DNA of 64,000 bases from Caulobacter endophyticus (GTDB lineage Bacteria > Pseudomonadota > Alphaproteobacteria > Caulobacterales > Caulobacteraceae). A model generated the notes under the pieces. The model was given only the letters and a program-made list of their open reading frames with translations, was not told where the DNA came from and made no database searches. This document shows positions 15,215 through 22,587 of this stretch, one piece after another (the first letter of the stretch is position 1; each line of letters begins with the position of its first letter). The stretch spans positions 1-64,000 of the forward strand of contig NZ_JARQWV010000025.1 in assembly GCF_029543245.1 (NCBI RefSeq), written 5' to 3'. A program made the translations under genes and the position numbers.

Positions 15215-16192
15215 TCACCAATGCGGTTTCAGGCTGAACGACAGGGCCACGACCGAGTCTTCCTGGGTCGCCATGCCCATGATCTGGTCCTTGGCCTTGA
15301 TCTCGCGGCGGATATAGCCGACCGAGGCCTGCATCGGACCACGCCGCCAGCCCAGGCCCGCCTGGGCGTCGCCGACTAGGCGGCTGCCGGTGTCGGAGGT
15401 GACGCCGGCCCGCGTCCAGTCGCCCTCCTGACCGCGCAGCAGGTTCATGCCGACCAGCTGACCGCTGGCGCCGGCGAACAGGTACCAGCGACCACGGTCG
15501 CCGAAGGTCTCGCGGCCGTCGCGCACGCCCAGGCCGCTGATCACCCGATCCTCGACGCTCTTGCCGATGCGGACCATGCCGCCGGCCTCGGCCGAACCGC
15601 CAGCCCCGCCGAAGCCCACGCCCGCGTGCGGCGTGAAGTCGACCGCCAGCTTGCCGGCCCCGAACTTGACCGCCGCGGGCCAGCCGCGCGAGACGCTGAC
15701 ATCGACGCTGTCGGTTTCGAAATTGGCCGCGCCCGGACGCACCAGGCTGAGCGGCGCGCTCTGGGCTAGGCGCGAGGAGCTGGCGACCGATACGCGCACG
15801 GAATCCACGCGATGGCCGTTGTCGCCGACGACATAGTTGCCCGAACGCCAGCTGACCGGCCCGCGCGCGTCATAATAGCGGTCGGCGTCCAGCAGGTTGG
15901 CGTCGCCGTACAGACCGGCCGGCGAAACGGCGAACAGCTCGCCCTGCGCTTCGGCGGCGCGCGAAGCGACCGGACGGGCGGTGAAGGCGGCGGCCGACGG
16001 CGCGGGCGCTTCGGCCTCGCCGCGGCGGGTCAGATCCAGTTTCTGCAGAACAGGCGCGAGCGTCGGCGCAGCGGCGGCCGGCCTGGCCGACGCCTTGCGC
16101 TTGCCCTTGCGGCCAGCAGCTTCCGACGATGCTGCGGAAAGCGCCAATGCGGCGCCGCAGCACGTCGCGATCGTCACGCAAACGATACGCAT
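15215..16192 (-). CDS. Exported outer-membrane beta-barrel protein of the LpxR (DUF2219) type
   Basis: A 325-residue protein with a signal peptide (MRIVCVTIATCCGAALALSA) and a basic low-complexity region to about 55. From residue 90 on it shows alternating polar/hydrophobic strands. The C-terminal part, WYLFAGASGQLVGMNLLRG, then LVGDAQAGLGWRRGPMQ and DSVVALSFSLKPHW, matches the end of lipid A 3'-O-deacylase (LpxR) family barrels. However, the N-terminal catalytic signature of LpxR (END...TDxxYTNG) is not apparent, so deacylase activity is doubtful. An alternative in-frame start lies 30 bp upstream. The ATG used here opens the signal peptide directly. Confidence 0.65.
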   Translation of the reverse strand: MRIVCVTIATCCGAALALSAASSEAAGRKGKRKASARPAAAAPTLAPVLQKLDLTRRGEAEAPAPSAAAFTARPVASRAAEAQGELFAVSPAGLYGDANLLDADRYYDARGPVSWRSGNYVVGDNGHRVDSVRVSVASSSRLAQSAPLSLVRPGAANFETDSVDVSVSRGWPAAVKFGAGKLAVDFTPHAGVGFGGAGGSAEAGGMVRIGKSVEDRVISGLGVRDGRETFGDRGRWYLFAGASGQLVGMNLLRGQEGDWTRAGVTSDTGSRLVGDAQAGLGWRRGPMQASVGYIRREIKAKDQIMGMATQEDSVVALSFSLKPHW

Positions 16193-16300
16193 TGCGGATT
16201 CCCCAATCCCAATCACGCCCACCGTATCCGGCTATTCGGATACGTCCACCAGGAAAACGCCGGCGTTCGGTGAACAGTCGATGACTGTATTGGTTCCGCA

Positions 16301-16334
16301 CAGAAAAACAGCGGCGCGATGTGTCGCGCCGCTG
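16301..16334 (-). terminator. Intrinsic terminator of nrdA
   Basis: An 11 bp stem (16309-16319 with 16324-16334), 4-base loop, and TTTTTCTG on the minus strand. It lies 30 bp downstream of the nrdA stop codon. Confidence 0.9.
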
Positions 16335-16363
16335 TGGTTAATCGTCGCTCTAGTACGCCCGCA

Positions 16364-18232
16364 TTACTGGCAGGCGAGGCATTCCTCGTAGTCGGTCTTG
16401 GCCGGAGCGTCGAAGCCGCCGGCGACCGATTCGTCCTTGCCGTCGGCGCCGGCGTAGGCCGCGCGCTGCACCGACTTGGAGCGCAGGTAGTAGAGGCTTT
16501 TGACGCCGCGTTCCCAGGCCATCCAGTGCAGCATGTGGAGGTCCCACTTGTCGACGTCGCCCGGCAAGAAGACGTTGACCGACTGGCTCTGGCAGATTTC
16601 CGGCGTGCGGTCGGCGGCCAGTTCGACCACCCAGCGCTGATCCAGTTCGAAGGCGGTCTTGTAGACGTCCTTCTCGTCCTGGCTCAGGAATTCCAGGTGC
16701 TGGACCGAGCCCTCGTTCTCCAGGATCGAGCCCCAGACCACGTCGGTGTTCTGGCCCTTCTCCTCGAGCAGCTTCTCCAGGTAGGGGTTCTTCACCGCGA
16801 ACGAGCCCGACAGGGTCTTGTGGGTGTAGATGTTGGCCGGGATCGGCTCGATGCCCGCCGAGGTGCCGCCGCAGATGATCGAGATCGAGGCGGTCGGGGC
16901 GATGGCCAGCTTGTGCGAGAAGCGCTCCATCGAGCCGCGGTCGGCGGCGTCGGGGCACGGACCCTTTTCCTGGCCCAGCGCGATCGAGGCCTTGTCGGCC
17001 TCGCGGCGCAGATGCTTGAACATCCGCATGTTCCAGCTCTTGGCCAGGGCGCTTTCGAACGGCACGTTCTGGCTTTGCAGGAACGAGTGGAAACCCATCA
17101 GGCCCAGGCCCACCGAACGCTCGCGCATGGCGGCGTAGGCGGCGGTCGAGGCCGCGTCCGGCGCGCGATCGATGAAGTCCTGCAGGACGTTGTCGAGGAA
17201 GCGCATGACGTCCTCGATGAAGGTCGGGTGGTCGCGCCACTCCAGATAGGTCTCGGCGTTCACCGACGACAGGCAGCACACCGCGGTGCGTTCCTGGCCC
17301 AGGTGGTCGGTGCCGGTGTGCAGCATGATCTCGCTGCACAGGTTCGACTGGCGCACCTTCAGGCCCAGCTCGCGCTGGAACGCCGGCATGGCGCGGTTCA
17401 CGCTGTCAGAGAAGATCAGGTAGGGCTCGCCGGTCTGCAGGCGCAGCTCGAGGATCTTCTGCCACAGGCCGCGGGCGTCGACTTCGCGCAGCACTTCGTT
17501 GGTCTTGGGCGAGCGCAGGCCGAACTTCTGGCCGTCACGCACGGCGTGCATGAACTCGTCGGTGATCGAGATGCCGTGGTGCAGGTTCAGCGACTTGCGG
17601 TTGAAGTCGCCCGAGGCCTTGCGGATCTCGAGGAATTCTTCGATTTCCGGGTGGTGGATGTCGAGATAGACGGCGGCCGAGCCGCGACGCAGGGACCCTT
17701 GCGAGATCGCCAGCGTCAGGCTGTCCATCACGCGGATGAACGGGATGATGCCCGAGGTCTGGCCCTGGCCCTTCACCTTCTCGCCGATCGAGCGCACGCC
17801 GCCCCAGTAGGTGCCGATGCCGCCGCCGTTGGCCGCCAGCCAGACGTTCTCGTTCCAGACGCCCAGGATGCCGTCGAGGCTGTCGTTGACGGCGTTGAGG
17901 AAGCAGCTGATCGGCAGGCCGCGGTCGGCGCCGCCGTTGCTGAGCACCGGGGTGGCCGGCATGAACCACAGGCGGCTCATGTAGTCGTAGACGCGCTGGG
18001 CGTGGTCGGCGTCGTCGGCGAAGGCCGTCGACACGCGCGCGAACATGTCCTGGTAGGACTCGCCCGGCAGCAGATAGCGGTCTTCCAGCGTGGTCTTGCC
18101 GAAATCGGTCAGGAGCGCGTCGCGCGAGCGGTCCACCTGGACCTTGCGCACCAGCGCCAGGGCCGGGCGCTCCTTGAAGGCCGACGCAGGGCGCGCGGCA
18201 GGTTGAATCTTGGTCGCTTCACCAGCGGTCAT
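16364..18232 (-). CDS. nrdA: Ribonucleoside-diphosphate reductase, alpha (catalytic) subunit, without ATP-cone
   Basis: A 622-residue class I catalytic subunit. The active-site cysteines are C110 (E. coli C225), C299 in NLCSE with N297 and E301 (N437/C439/E441), and C319 or C320 (C462). The radical-transfer tyrosines are Y581/Y582, and the C-terminal redox pair is C618/C621 (ECLACQ). E. coli NrdA has about 115 more residues ahead of the first cysteine, which is the ATP-cone that senses dATP; here it is missing. I use the ATG at 18232 (MTAGEATKIQ, with GGACGGG upstream); 18256 is possible. Transcribed alone, with tandem NrdR-like boxes upstream and a terminator downstream. Confidence 0.97.
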   Translation of the reverse strand: MTAGEATKIQPAARPASAFKERPALALVRKVQVDRSRDALLTDFGKTTLEDRYLLPGESYQDMFARVSTAFADDADHAQRVYDYMSRLWFMPATPVLSNGGADRGLPISCFLNAVNDSLDGILGVWNENVWLAANGGGIGTYWGGVRSIGEKVKGQGQTSGIIPFIRVMDSLTLAISQGSLRRGSAAVYLDIHHPEIEEFLEIRKASGDFNRKSLNLHHGISITDEFMHAVRDGQKFGLRSPKTNEVLREVDARGLWQKILELRLQTGEPYLIFSDSVNRAMPAFQRELGLKVRQSNLCSEIMLHTGTDHLGQERTAVCCLSSVNAETYLEWRDHPTFIEDVMRFLDNVLQDFIDRAPDAASTAAYAAMRERSVGLGLMGFHSFLQSQNVPFESALAKSWNMRMFKHLRREADKASIALGQEKGPCPDAADRGSMERFSHKLAIAPTASISIICGGTSAGIEPIPANIYTHKTLSGSFAVKNPYLEKLLEEKGQNTDVVWGSILENEGSVQHLEFLSQDEKDVYKTAFELDQRWVVELAADRTPEICQSQSVNVFLPGDVDKWDLHMLHWMAWERGVKSLYYLRSKSVQRAAYAGADGKDESVAGGFDAPAKTDYEECLACQ

Positions 18233-18289
18233 GAGCAGAACCCGTCCATTTACCATGCGCTTGCGAGAAGCCGTCCGCCTCTCCGTAAG

Positions 18290-18336
18290 CCGCTACATAT
18301 AGTGGGCTTCGTGCCCCCTGAACCCATATATGGGGC
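18290..18336 (-). promoter_or_regulatory. Tandem NrdR-box pair upstream of nrdA
   Basis: The distal box is centred on the perfect palindrome CCCATATATGGG (18323-18334). The proximal box is CCACTATATGTAGCGG on the minus strand (18290-18305). They score about 10/16 and 12/16 against the NrdR consensus, and the centres are exactly 31 bp apart, as at nrdB. Both proximal boxes begin CCACTA.AT. Confidence 0.75.
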
Positions 18337-18593
18337 CACAGACGCCGCCGCTTCGTCAACGGGTCGGAGCGCCTCCGACGCGAGTTTTTCGTTAACAAGC
18401 TGTGAACGCGTCGAGGTTCTCCGTGTGGATCAAGGGTTTGCCCACACGATAATTTTTCGCCGCGTCAACGCGCCGCACCAGCGTTAACGAAACTCCGCGA
18501 CCGGAGGGCTCGGACACCCGACGATTCCGGATTCTTCGGAAGGGTTCGGAGCAAAAAAGAGCGGGGATAGATGGAGCGGTTGCGGCTAGAGCA

Positions 18594-18810
18594 CCCCCTC
18601 TCCCCCTGCGGGAGAGGGTGGCCCGCGCAGCGGGTCGGAGGGGGACGTTTGCGTCTACCGCTCACCCCGCTCCTCCCTCGCGAAGCGGGGGAGGTGGCGC
18701 GCTGCGGATACGCAGCGTGACGGAGGGGCGAGGGACAGAGCGCCGAGCCAGTCACGCCCCCTCCACCACTTCGTGGTCCCCCTCCCCCGTTTCACGGGGG
18801 AGGATCAAAA
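18594..18810. repeat. Composite intergenic repeat: partial family A and family C copy 1
   Basis: The left part (18594-18650) carries a family A-like end (CCCTCTCCCCCTGCGGGAGAGGGTGG). The right part (18670-18804) is family C: CTCCTCCCTCGCGAAGCGGGGGAGG, then CTGCGGATACGCAG, GTGACGGAGGGG, and the facing CCCCCTCCACCACTTCGTGG with CCCCTCCCCCG. The family C second copy is at 41418. Two GATTC (GANTC, CcrM) sites lie just before it, at 18523 and 18530. Confidence 0.8.
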
Positions 18811-18842
18811 GCAAAAGGCCCCGGAGTTTCCTCCGGGGCCTT
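18811..18842 (-). terminator. Intrinsic terminator of the OmpA-family gene
   Basis: A perfect 12 bp stem (18815-18826 with 18831-18842), loop TTTC, followed on the minus strand by TTTTGC. It lies 42 bp after the stop codon. Confidence 0.9.
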
Positions 18843-18883
18843 CGCATTCGTCGGGAAGACTGAACTTCCGTCCGACCTCGATC

Positions 18884-20095
18884 TTAGAAGTTGATCGAGA
18901 TGGTCGAACGACGGTTCAGCGGTTCCTTCACGCCGTCGCCGGTGGCGACGGCCGGGGCGGTTTCACCCTTCCAGTCGACGGCCAGGGTCTGCTGGGCGAC
19001 GCCCAGACCGACCAGAGCGTCGGCCACGGCCTTCGCACGACGTTCCGACAGGCGGACGTTGTACTTCGGCGAGCCCGAGGTGTCGGTGTGACCGACGACC
19101 ACGATGCGGGTGGCCTTGCCGTCGTTGGCGTACTTGGCGGCTTCCGAAACCACCGACTGGGCTTCCGGCGTCAGCACGTACTGATCGAACGGGAAGTAGA
19201 CGATGAATTCCTTGGCCTCGAACGGCGCCGGAGCCGGCGGAGGCGGCGGCGGCGGGGGAGGCGGCGGGGGCGGAGGCGGCGGGGGCGGCGGCGGCGGCGG
19301 GGGCGGCGGCGGAGGCGGCGGAGCCGCGAACGAGTACCGCAGGCCGACCGTCAGCGACTGGTCCTTGTACTGGCCTTCGAAGGTGCCGGGCTGCAGCGAG
19401 TGCGAGCCGGTCGACTTCCAGCTGTGGTCGTCGGTGGCGAAGTAACGGTAGGTGACGTCGAGCTTCAGCTTGTCGGTCGCCTTCCAGGCCAGGCCGGCGA
19501 TGCCCTGCCAGGCGATGGCGATATCGTCGTCGTCGACGGTCAGGTTCTGGATGGCCGGGTTGGTCGCGGTGATCGGAGCGCGAACGCCGCTGAACTGGCC
19601 CAGGGTCTGGACGTCCAGGCGGTTGACGCCGAGGCCGGCGCCGACGAACGGGTTGATCTTGGCGTCCGGCGCGAAGTCGTACAGGACGTTGAACATCAGC
19701 GACCACGACTCGACCGAACCGTCCGGCGAACCGCACTTCGGCGCGGCGGCCGTGCGGGTCACGCCAGGCGTGCAGAGAGCGATCGGCTGTTGACGGACCG
19801 GGTTGCCGCGGACGCCTTCCAGGTCGCCCGGACGGTAGCCGCCTTCGAGTTCAGCGCGCCAGTTCGGGGTGAACTGGTAGCCCAGACGCACGAAGCCGGC
19901 CCAATCGGACTCCGACTTCCAGGTCCAGTGGTAGTGCTGGCCGTCCGGCGCGTTCGCGTCCGACTCGCTGTTGATGCCCGTCGGCCAGTGATAGCCGAGG
20001 TCGACCGCGCCGTACCAGCCGGTCTCTTGGGCCGAAGCGCCCGACGCGGCGAACACCGCGGCCAGGGCGGCTCCCGCCAGGAGTTTGAGTTTCAT
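18884..20095 (-). CDS. OmpA-family outer membrane protein with a 29-proline linker
   Basis: A 403-residue protein: signal peptide 1-22 (ending SGASAQ), an eight-stranded OmpA-type barrel to about residue 250 (GWYGAVDLGYHWPTG ... LTVGLRYSF), a linker of 29 uninterrupted prolines, and an OmpA-C peptidoglycan-binding domain (EFIVYFPFDQYVLTPEA, then VVGHTDTSGSPKYNVRLSERRA with the Asp and Arg that grip diaminopimelate). Two cysteines lie in one barrel loop (CTPGV and PKCGS). It tethers the outer membrane to the wall, with the poly-Pro helix as a rigid spacer. Poly-Pro translation should need EF-P. A long 5' region and a terminator frame the gene. Confidence 0.92.
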   Translation of the reverse strand: MKLKLLAGAALAAVFAASGASAQETGWYGAVDLGYHWPTGINSESDANAPDGQHYHWTWKSESDWAGFVRLGYQFTPNWRAELEGGYRPGDLEGVRGNPVRQQPIALCTPGVTRTAAAPKCGSPDGSVESWSLMFNVLYDFAPDAKINPFVGAGLGVNRLDVQTLGQFSGVRAPITATNPAIQNLTVDDDDIAIAWQGIAGLAWKATDKLKLDVTYRYFATDDHSWKSTGSHSLQPGTFEGQYKDQSLTVGLRYSFAAPPPPPPPPPPPPPPPPPPPPPPPPPPPPPAPAPFEAKEFIVYFPFDQYVLTPEAQSVVSEAAKYANDGKATRIVVVGHTDTSGSPKYNVRLSERRAKAVADALVGLGVAQQTLAVDWKGETAPAVATGDGVKEPLNRRSTISINF

Positions 20096-20444
20096 ATCAA
20101 GAGCCCTCTATTGCCCTGCACGGCCCAACGGCCGAGCATCGTTATACCAAGGCGCACGCCCCGCGAAAGTGTCGGCTCGGCAACACCGCCCAAAGTTTCA
20201 CTGAAGACGGAAGTCCCCCGCGACACCCCGCGGACACGCCTTGCGAATTCCCACCCGCCGAATTCGGCAAGATGGTCTCCTCGAAGGCGCCCGCGCCTTC
20301 CGGTTCGCACGCAAAGCGTTTCCGCGCAAGGCCTTCCGTAGCGTCCAGGCCGCCTTGAGGGCTGAAAAACAACGCAAACAGCCAAGTTTCGCGCACGGTG
20401 TCGGGATACCTGCCCGGCGGAACGCCCTCCCCGGCCCCGTCGCC
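20096..20444. other. Leader and promoter region of the OmpA-family gene
   Basis: A 349 bp gap. It includes GAGG 10 bases before the OmpA-family ATG and an imperfect dyad at 20241-20270 (TTGCGAATTC facing GAATTCGGCAA). The rest shows no gene. The long untranslated leader is typical of abundant porins controlled by small RNAs, but I see no specific RNA motif. Confidence 0.35.
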
Positions 20445-22223
20445 TCAGCCGGCGTCGCGCAGGCGCCGGCGGCGCCCGCCCAGGGCGTCCGGCCGGTTGA
20501 GCACCTTGCGATACTCGTCGCGACGCTCATGGATCGAGGCGATGACCAGGCCCATCGGCACGCCGATGTCGACCAGAACAGCCTCCGAGAGCTGAAGCGA
20601 GGCCTCGATGGTCTCGGGCACGGCGTCGGTGGCGCCCAGTTCATAGAGCCGCGCGGCGTGGCGGGCGTCGCGGGCGCGGGCGACGATGGTCAGGTCGGGG
20701 CGGTGCCCGCGGGCGGCCTCGACCACCGCCTCGGCCGCCTCGGGGCCGTCCATGGTGACGACCACGGCGCGGGCGTAGTCCAGACCGCAGCGTTCCAGGA
20801 GCTCCACCCGCGCGGCGTCGCCGAAATAGACCCGGTGGCCGGCGCGGCGGCCCTGCTCGACCAGGCGCGGGTCGCGGTCGATGGCGATCCACGGCAGCTC
20901 GTGGCGGTCGAGCATCTCGCCAACCAGCCGGCCCACGCGCCCGAAGCCGACGACCAGCACCCGGCCCTTGGGCTCCTCCACCGACAGGTCGACGCCGTCG
21001 GGCGCCTCGGTGGTCTCGGCCGGCGCCTTGCGGCCCAGGCGCGCGCCCACGCCGGTCAGAACCGGGATCAGGAACATGGTCAGGGTGGCGGCCACCAGCA
21101 CCGCCTGGCCGATGGCCGGCTCGACCACCTCGGCGTCCATGGCGTTGGCCAGCAGCACGAAGGCGAACTCGCCACCGGCCGCCAGGGCCAGGGCCGCCTC
21201 GCCCGAGGCGCGGTTCGAAAGGCCGAACAGCCGGCCAAGGCCGAACACCATGGCGGCCTTGATCACCACCAGCCCCACCGCCGTGCCCAGCACCAGCACC
21301 GGCGAGGCCACCAGCAGCGACAGGTCCAGCCGAATGCCCAGCGACACGAAGAACAGCGACAGCAGAAGGCCCTTGAACGGCTCGATCTTGACCTCGACCT
21401 CGTGGCGGTACTCGGTCTCGGCCAGCAGCACGCCGGCCACGAAGGCCCCCAGCGCCATCGACAGGCCCGACAGCGAGCTGACCAGGCCGGCGCTGATGAT
21501 CACCAGCAGGCAGGCGGCCATGAACATCTCTTCGCTCTTGGCCTTGGCGACCGAGCGCATCATCGGCCGCAGCGCCAGGCGCCCGACCAGCACGATGACG
21601 CCCAGGCCCACGGCGGCCGGCAGCAGGGCCAGCAGGCCGCGGGCGTCGAACTCGCCGTGACCGCGACCCAGTATGGCCAGGGTGATCAGGATCGGCGCCA
21701 CCGCCAGGTCCTGGAACAGCAGCACCGAGAAGGTCGCGCGCCCGCCTTCGGCATGCAGGCGCTTGCGCTCGGCCAGCACCGGCACGGCGATGGCGGTGGA
21801 CGACAAGGTGAGCGCCGAGCCGATGGCCAGGGCCGCCACCGGCGTCTGGCCCAGCATCATCGCCACCGCGCCCAGGGCCAGCGAGCAGCCGATCACCTGG
21901 GCCGCGCCCAGGCCGAACACGTACTTGCGCAGCAGCCGCAGGCGCTCCCACGACAGCTCCAGCCCGATCATGAACAGCAGGAAGACGACGCCGAACTCGG
22001 CCAGCTGGCCGATCTCGTCGGGATTGTCGACGGTGACGTAGTCGAGCCACGGCGCGACGCCGATCAGCCGGCCAAGTCCGAAAGGTCCAAGGATCACCCC
22101 GGCCAGCAGGAAGCCGAGGATCGGATTGATGCGAAGGCGCTTGAACAGCGGCGCAACGATCCCGGCCGTGGCCAGGAACAGGACCAGATCCTTGTAGTCC
22201 GCCGGTGAAACCTCGTGGTTCAA
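20445..22223 (-). CDS. CPA2 monovalent cation:proton antiporter with TrkA-N domain (KefB/KefC type)
   Basis: A 592-residue protein. The N-terminal antiporter domain (about 1-380, 12-13 helices; KRLRINPILGFLLAGVILGP at the front) is followed by a NAD-binding TrkA-N domain (GRVLVVGFGRVGRLVGEML, about 415-530) and a short tail. Such proteins exchange K+ or Na+ for H+ and protect against electrophiles or pH stress. The start is TTG at 22223, with AGGAGG about 11 bases upstream and no better ATG nearby. The XRE gene lies 32 bp upstream on the same strand, so they form a likely two-gene operon, divergent from a second CPA2 antiporter gene. Confidence 0.9.
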   Translation of the reverse strand: MNHEVSPADYKDLVLFLATAGIVAPLFKRLRINPILGFLLAGVILGPFGLGRLIGVAPWLDYVTVDNPDEIGQLAEFGVVFLLFMIGLELSWERLRLLRKYVFGLGAAQVIGCSLALGAVAMMLGQTPVAALAIGSALTLSSTAIAVPVLAERKRLHAEGGRATFSVLLFQDLAVAPILITLAILGRGHGEFDARGLLALLPAAVGLGVIVLVGRLALRPMMRSVAKAKSEEMFMAACLLVIISAGLVSSLSGLSMALGAFVAGVLLAETEYRHEVEVKIEPFKGLLLSLFFVSLGIRLDLSLLVASPVLVLGTAVGLVVIKAAMVFGLGRLFGLSNRASGEAALALAAGGEFAFVLLANAMDAEVVEPAIGQAVLVAATLTMFLIPVLTGVGARLGRKAPAETTEAPDGVDLSVEEPKGRVLVVGFGRVGRLVGEMLDRHELPWIAIDRDPRLVEQGRRAGHRVYFGDAARVELLERCGLDYARAVVVTMDGPEAAEAVVEAARGHRPDLTIVARARDARHAARLYELGATDAVPETIEASLQLSEAVLVDIGVPMGLVIASIHERRDEYRKVLNRPDALGGRRRRLRDAG

Positions 22224-22255
22224 CGCCCCCGCCCCTCCTCGATAGGTTCCTGTCT

Positions 22256-22516
22256 CTAGTCTACGACCTTCTTCAGCCGTACGCCCGGGCCGGGCTCGCC
22301 GGTCTCCGCCGCCGGGATCAGCATCGCCCCGCCCTCTTCCAGCGCCTCGATGAGCAGCCGTTCGGTGCTATGGTGCAAGGCGTGGCGCTCGGTCTCGAAG
22401 TCCTTGACCGTGCTGCGCGACACCCCCGCCTTGTCCGCGAGCTCGCCTTGCGACCAGTTGAGCAGCCCGCGGGCGCCCCGACACTGGGCAGGAAGGAGAA
22501 TTTTTGCGTGTGGCAT
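22256..22516 (-). CDS. Short XRE-type helix-turn-helix protein
   Basis: An 86-residue protein with one helix-turn-helix (LLNWSQGELADKAGVSRSTV, about 18-37) and the tail pattern of small XRE proteins (LLIEALEEGGAMLIP ... GPGVRLKK). It probably binds DNA as a dimer. The ATG at 22516 gives MPHAKILLPAQCRGARG; a start 27 bp upstream is possible. It sits in the short space between two divergent CPA2 antiporter genes and is co-oriented with one of them, so it is the obvious candidate regulator of one or both. Confidence 0.8.
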   Translation of the reverse strand: MPHAKILLPAQCRGARGLLNWSQGELADKAGVSRSTVKDFETERHALHHSTERLLIEALEEGGAMLIPAAETGEPGPGVRLKKVVD

Positions 22517-22587
22517 CTGGTGTCCCACGGGTTCGTCACCCATAATGGTTGAGTACGCCCGAAAAAGATGACCGTCAAGGAGGCCCT

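Noticed and set aside
16319..18487. A 722-codon open frame on the plus strand across nrdA
   Set aside because: It is antisense to nrdA, whose protein is fully conserved. Long antisense frames are expected at this GC content, and the translation is low-complexity.
19203..19445. A poly-glycine protein on the plus strand
   Set aside because: It is the antisense reading of the 29-proline linker of the OmpA-family gene.
20241..22208. A 655-codon plus-strand frame opposite the CPA2 antiporter
   Set aside because: His/Gln/Arg-rich translation without any domain; a shadow of the antiporter gene.
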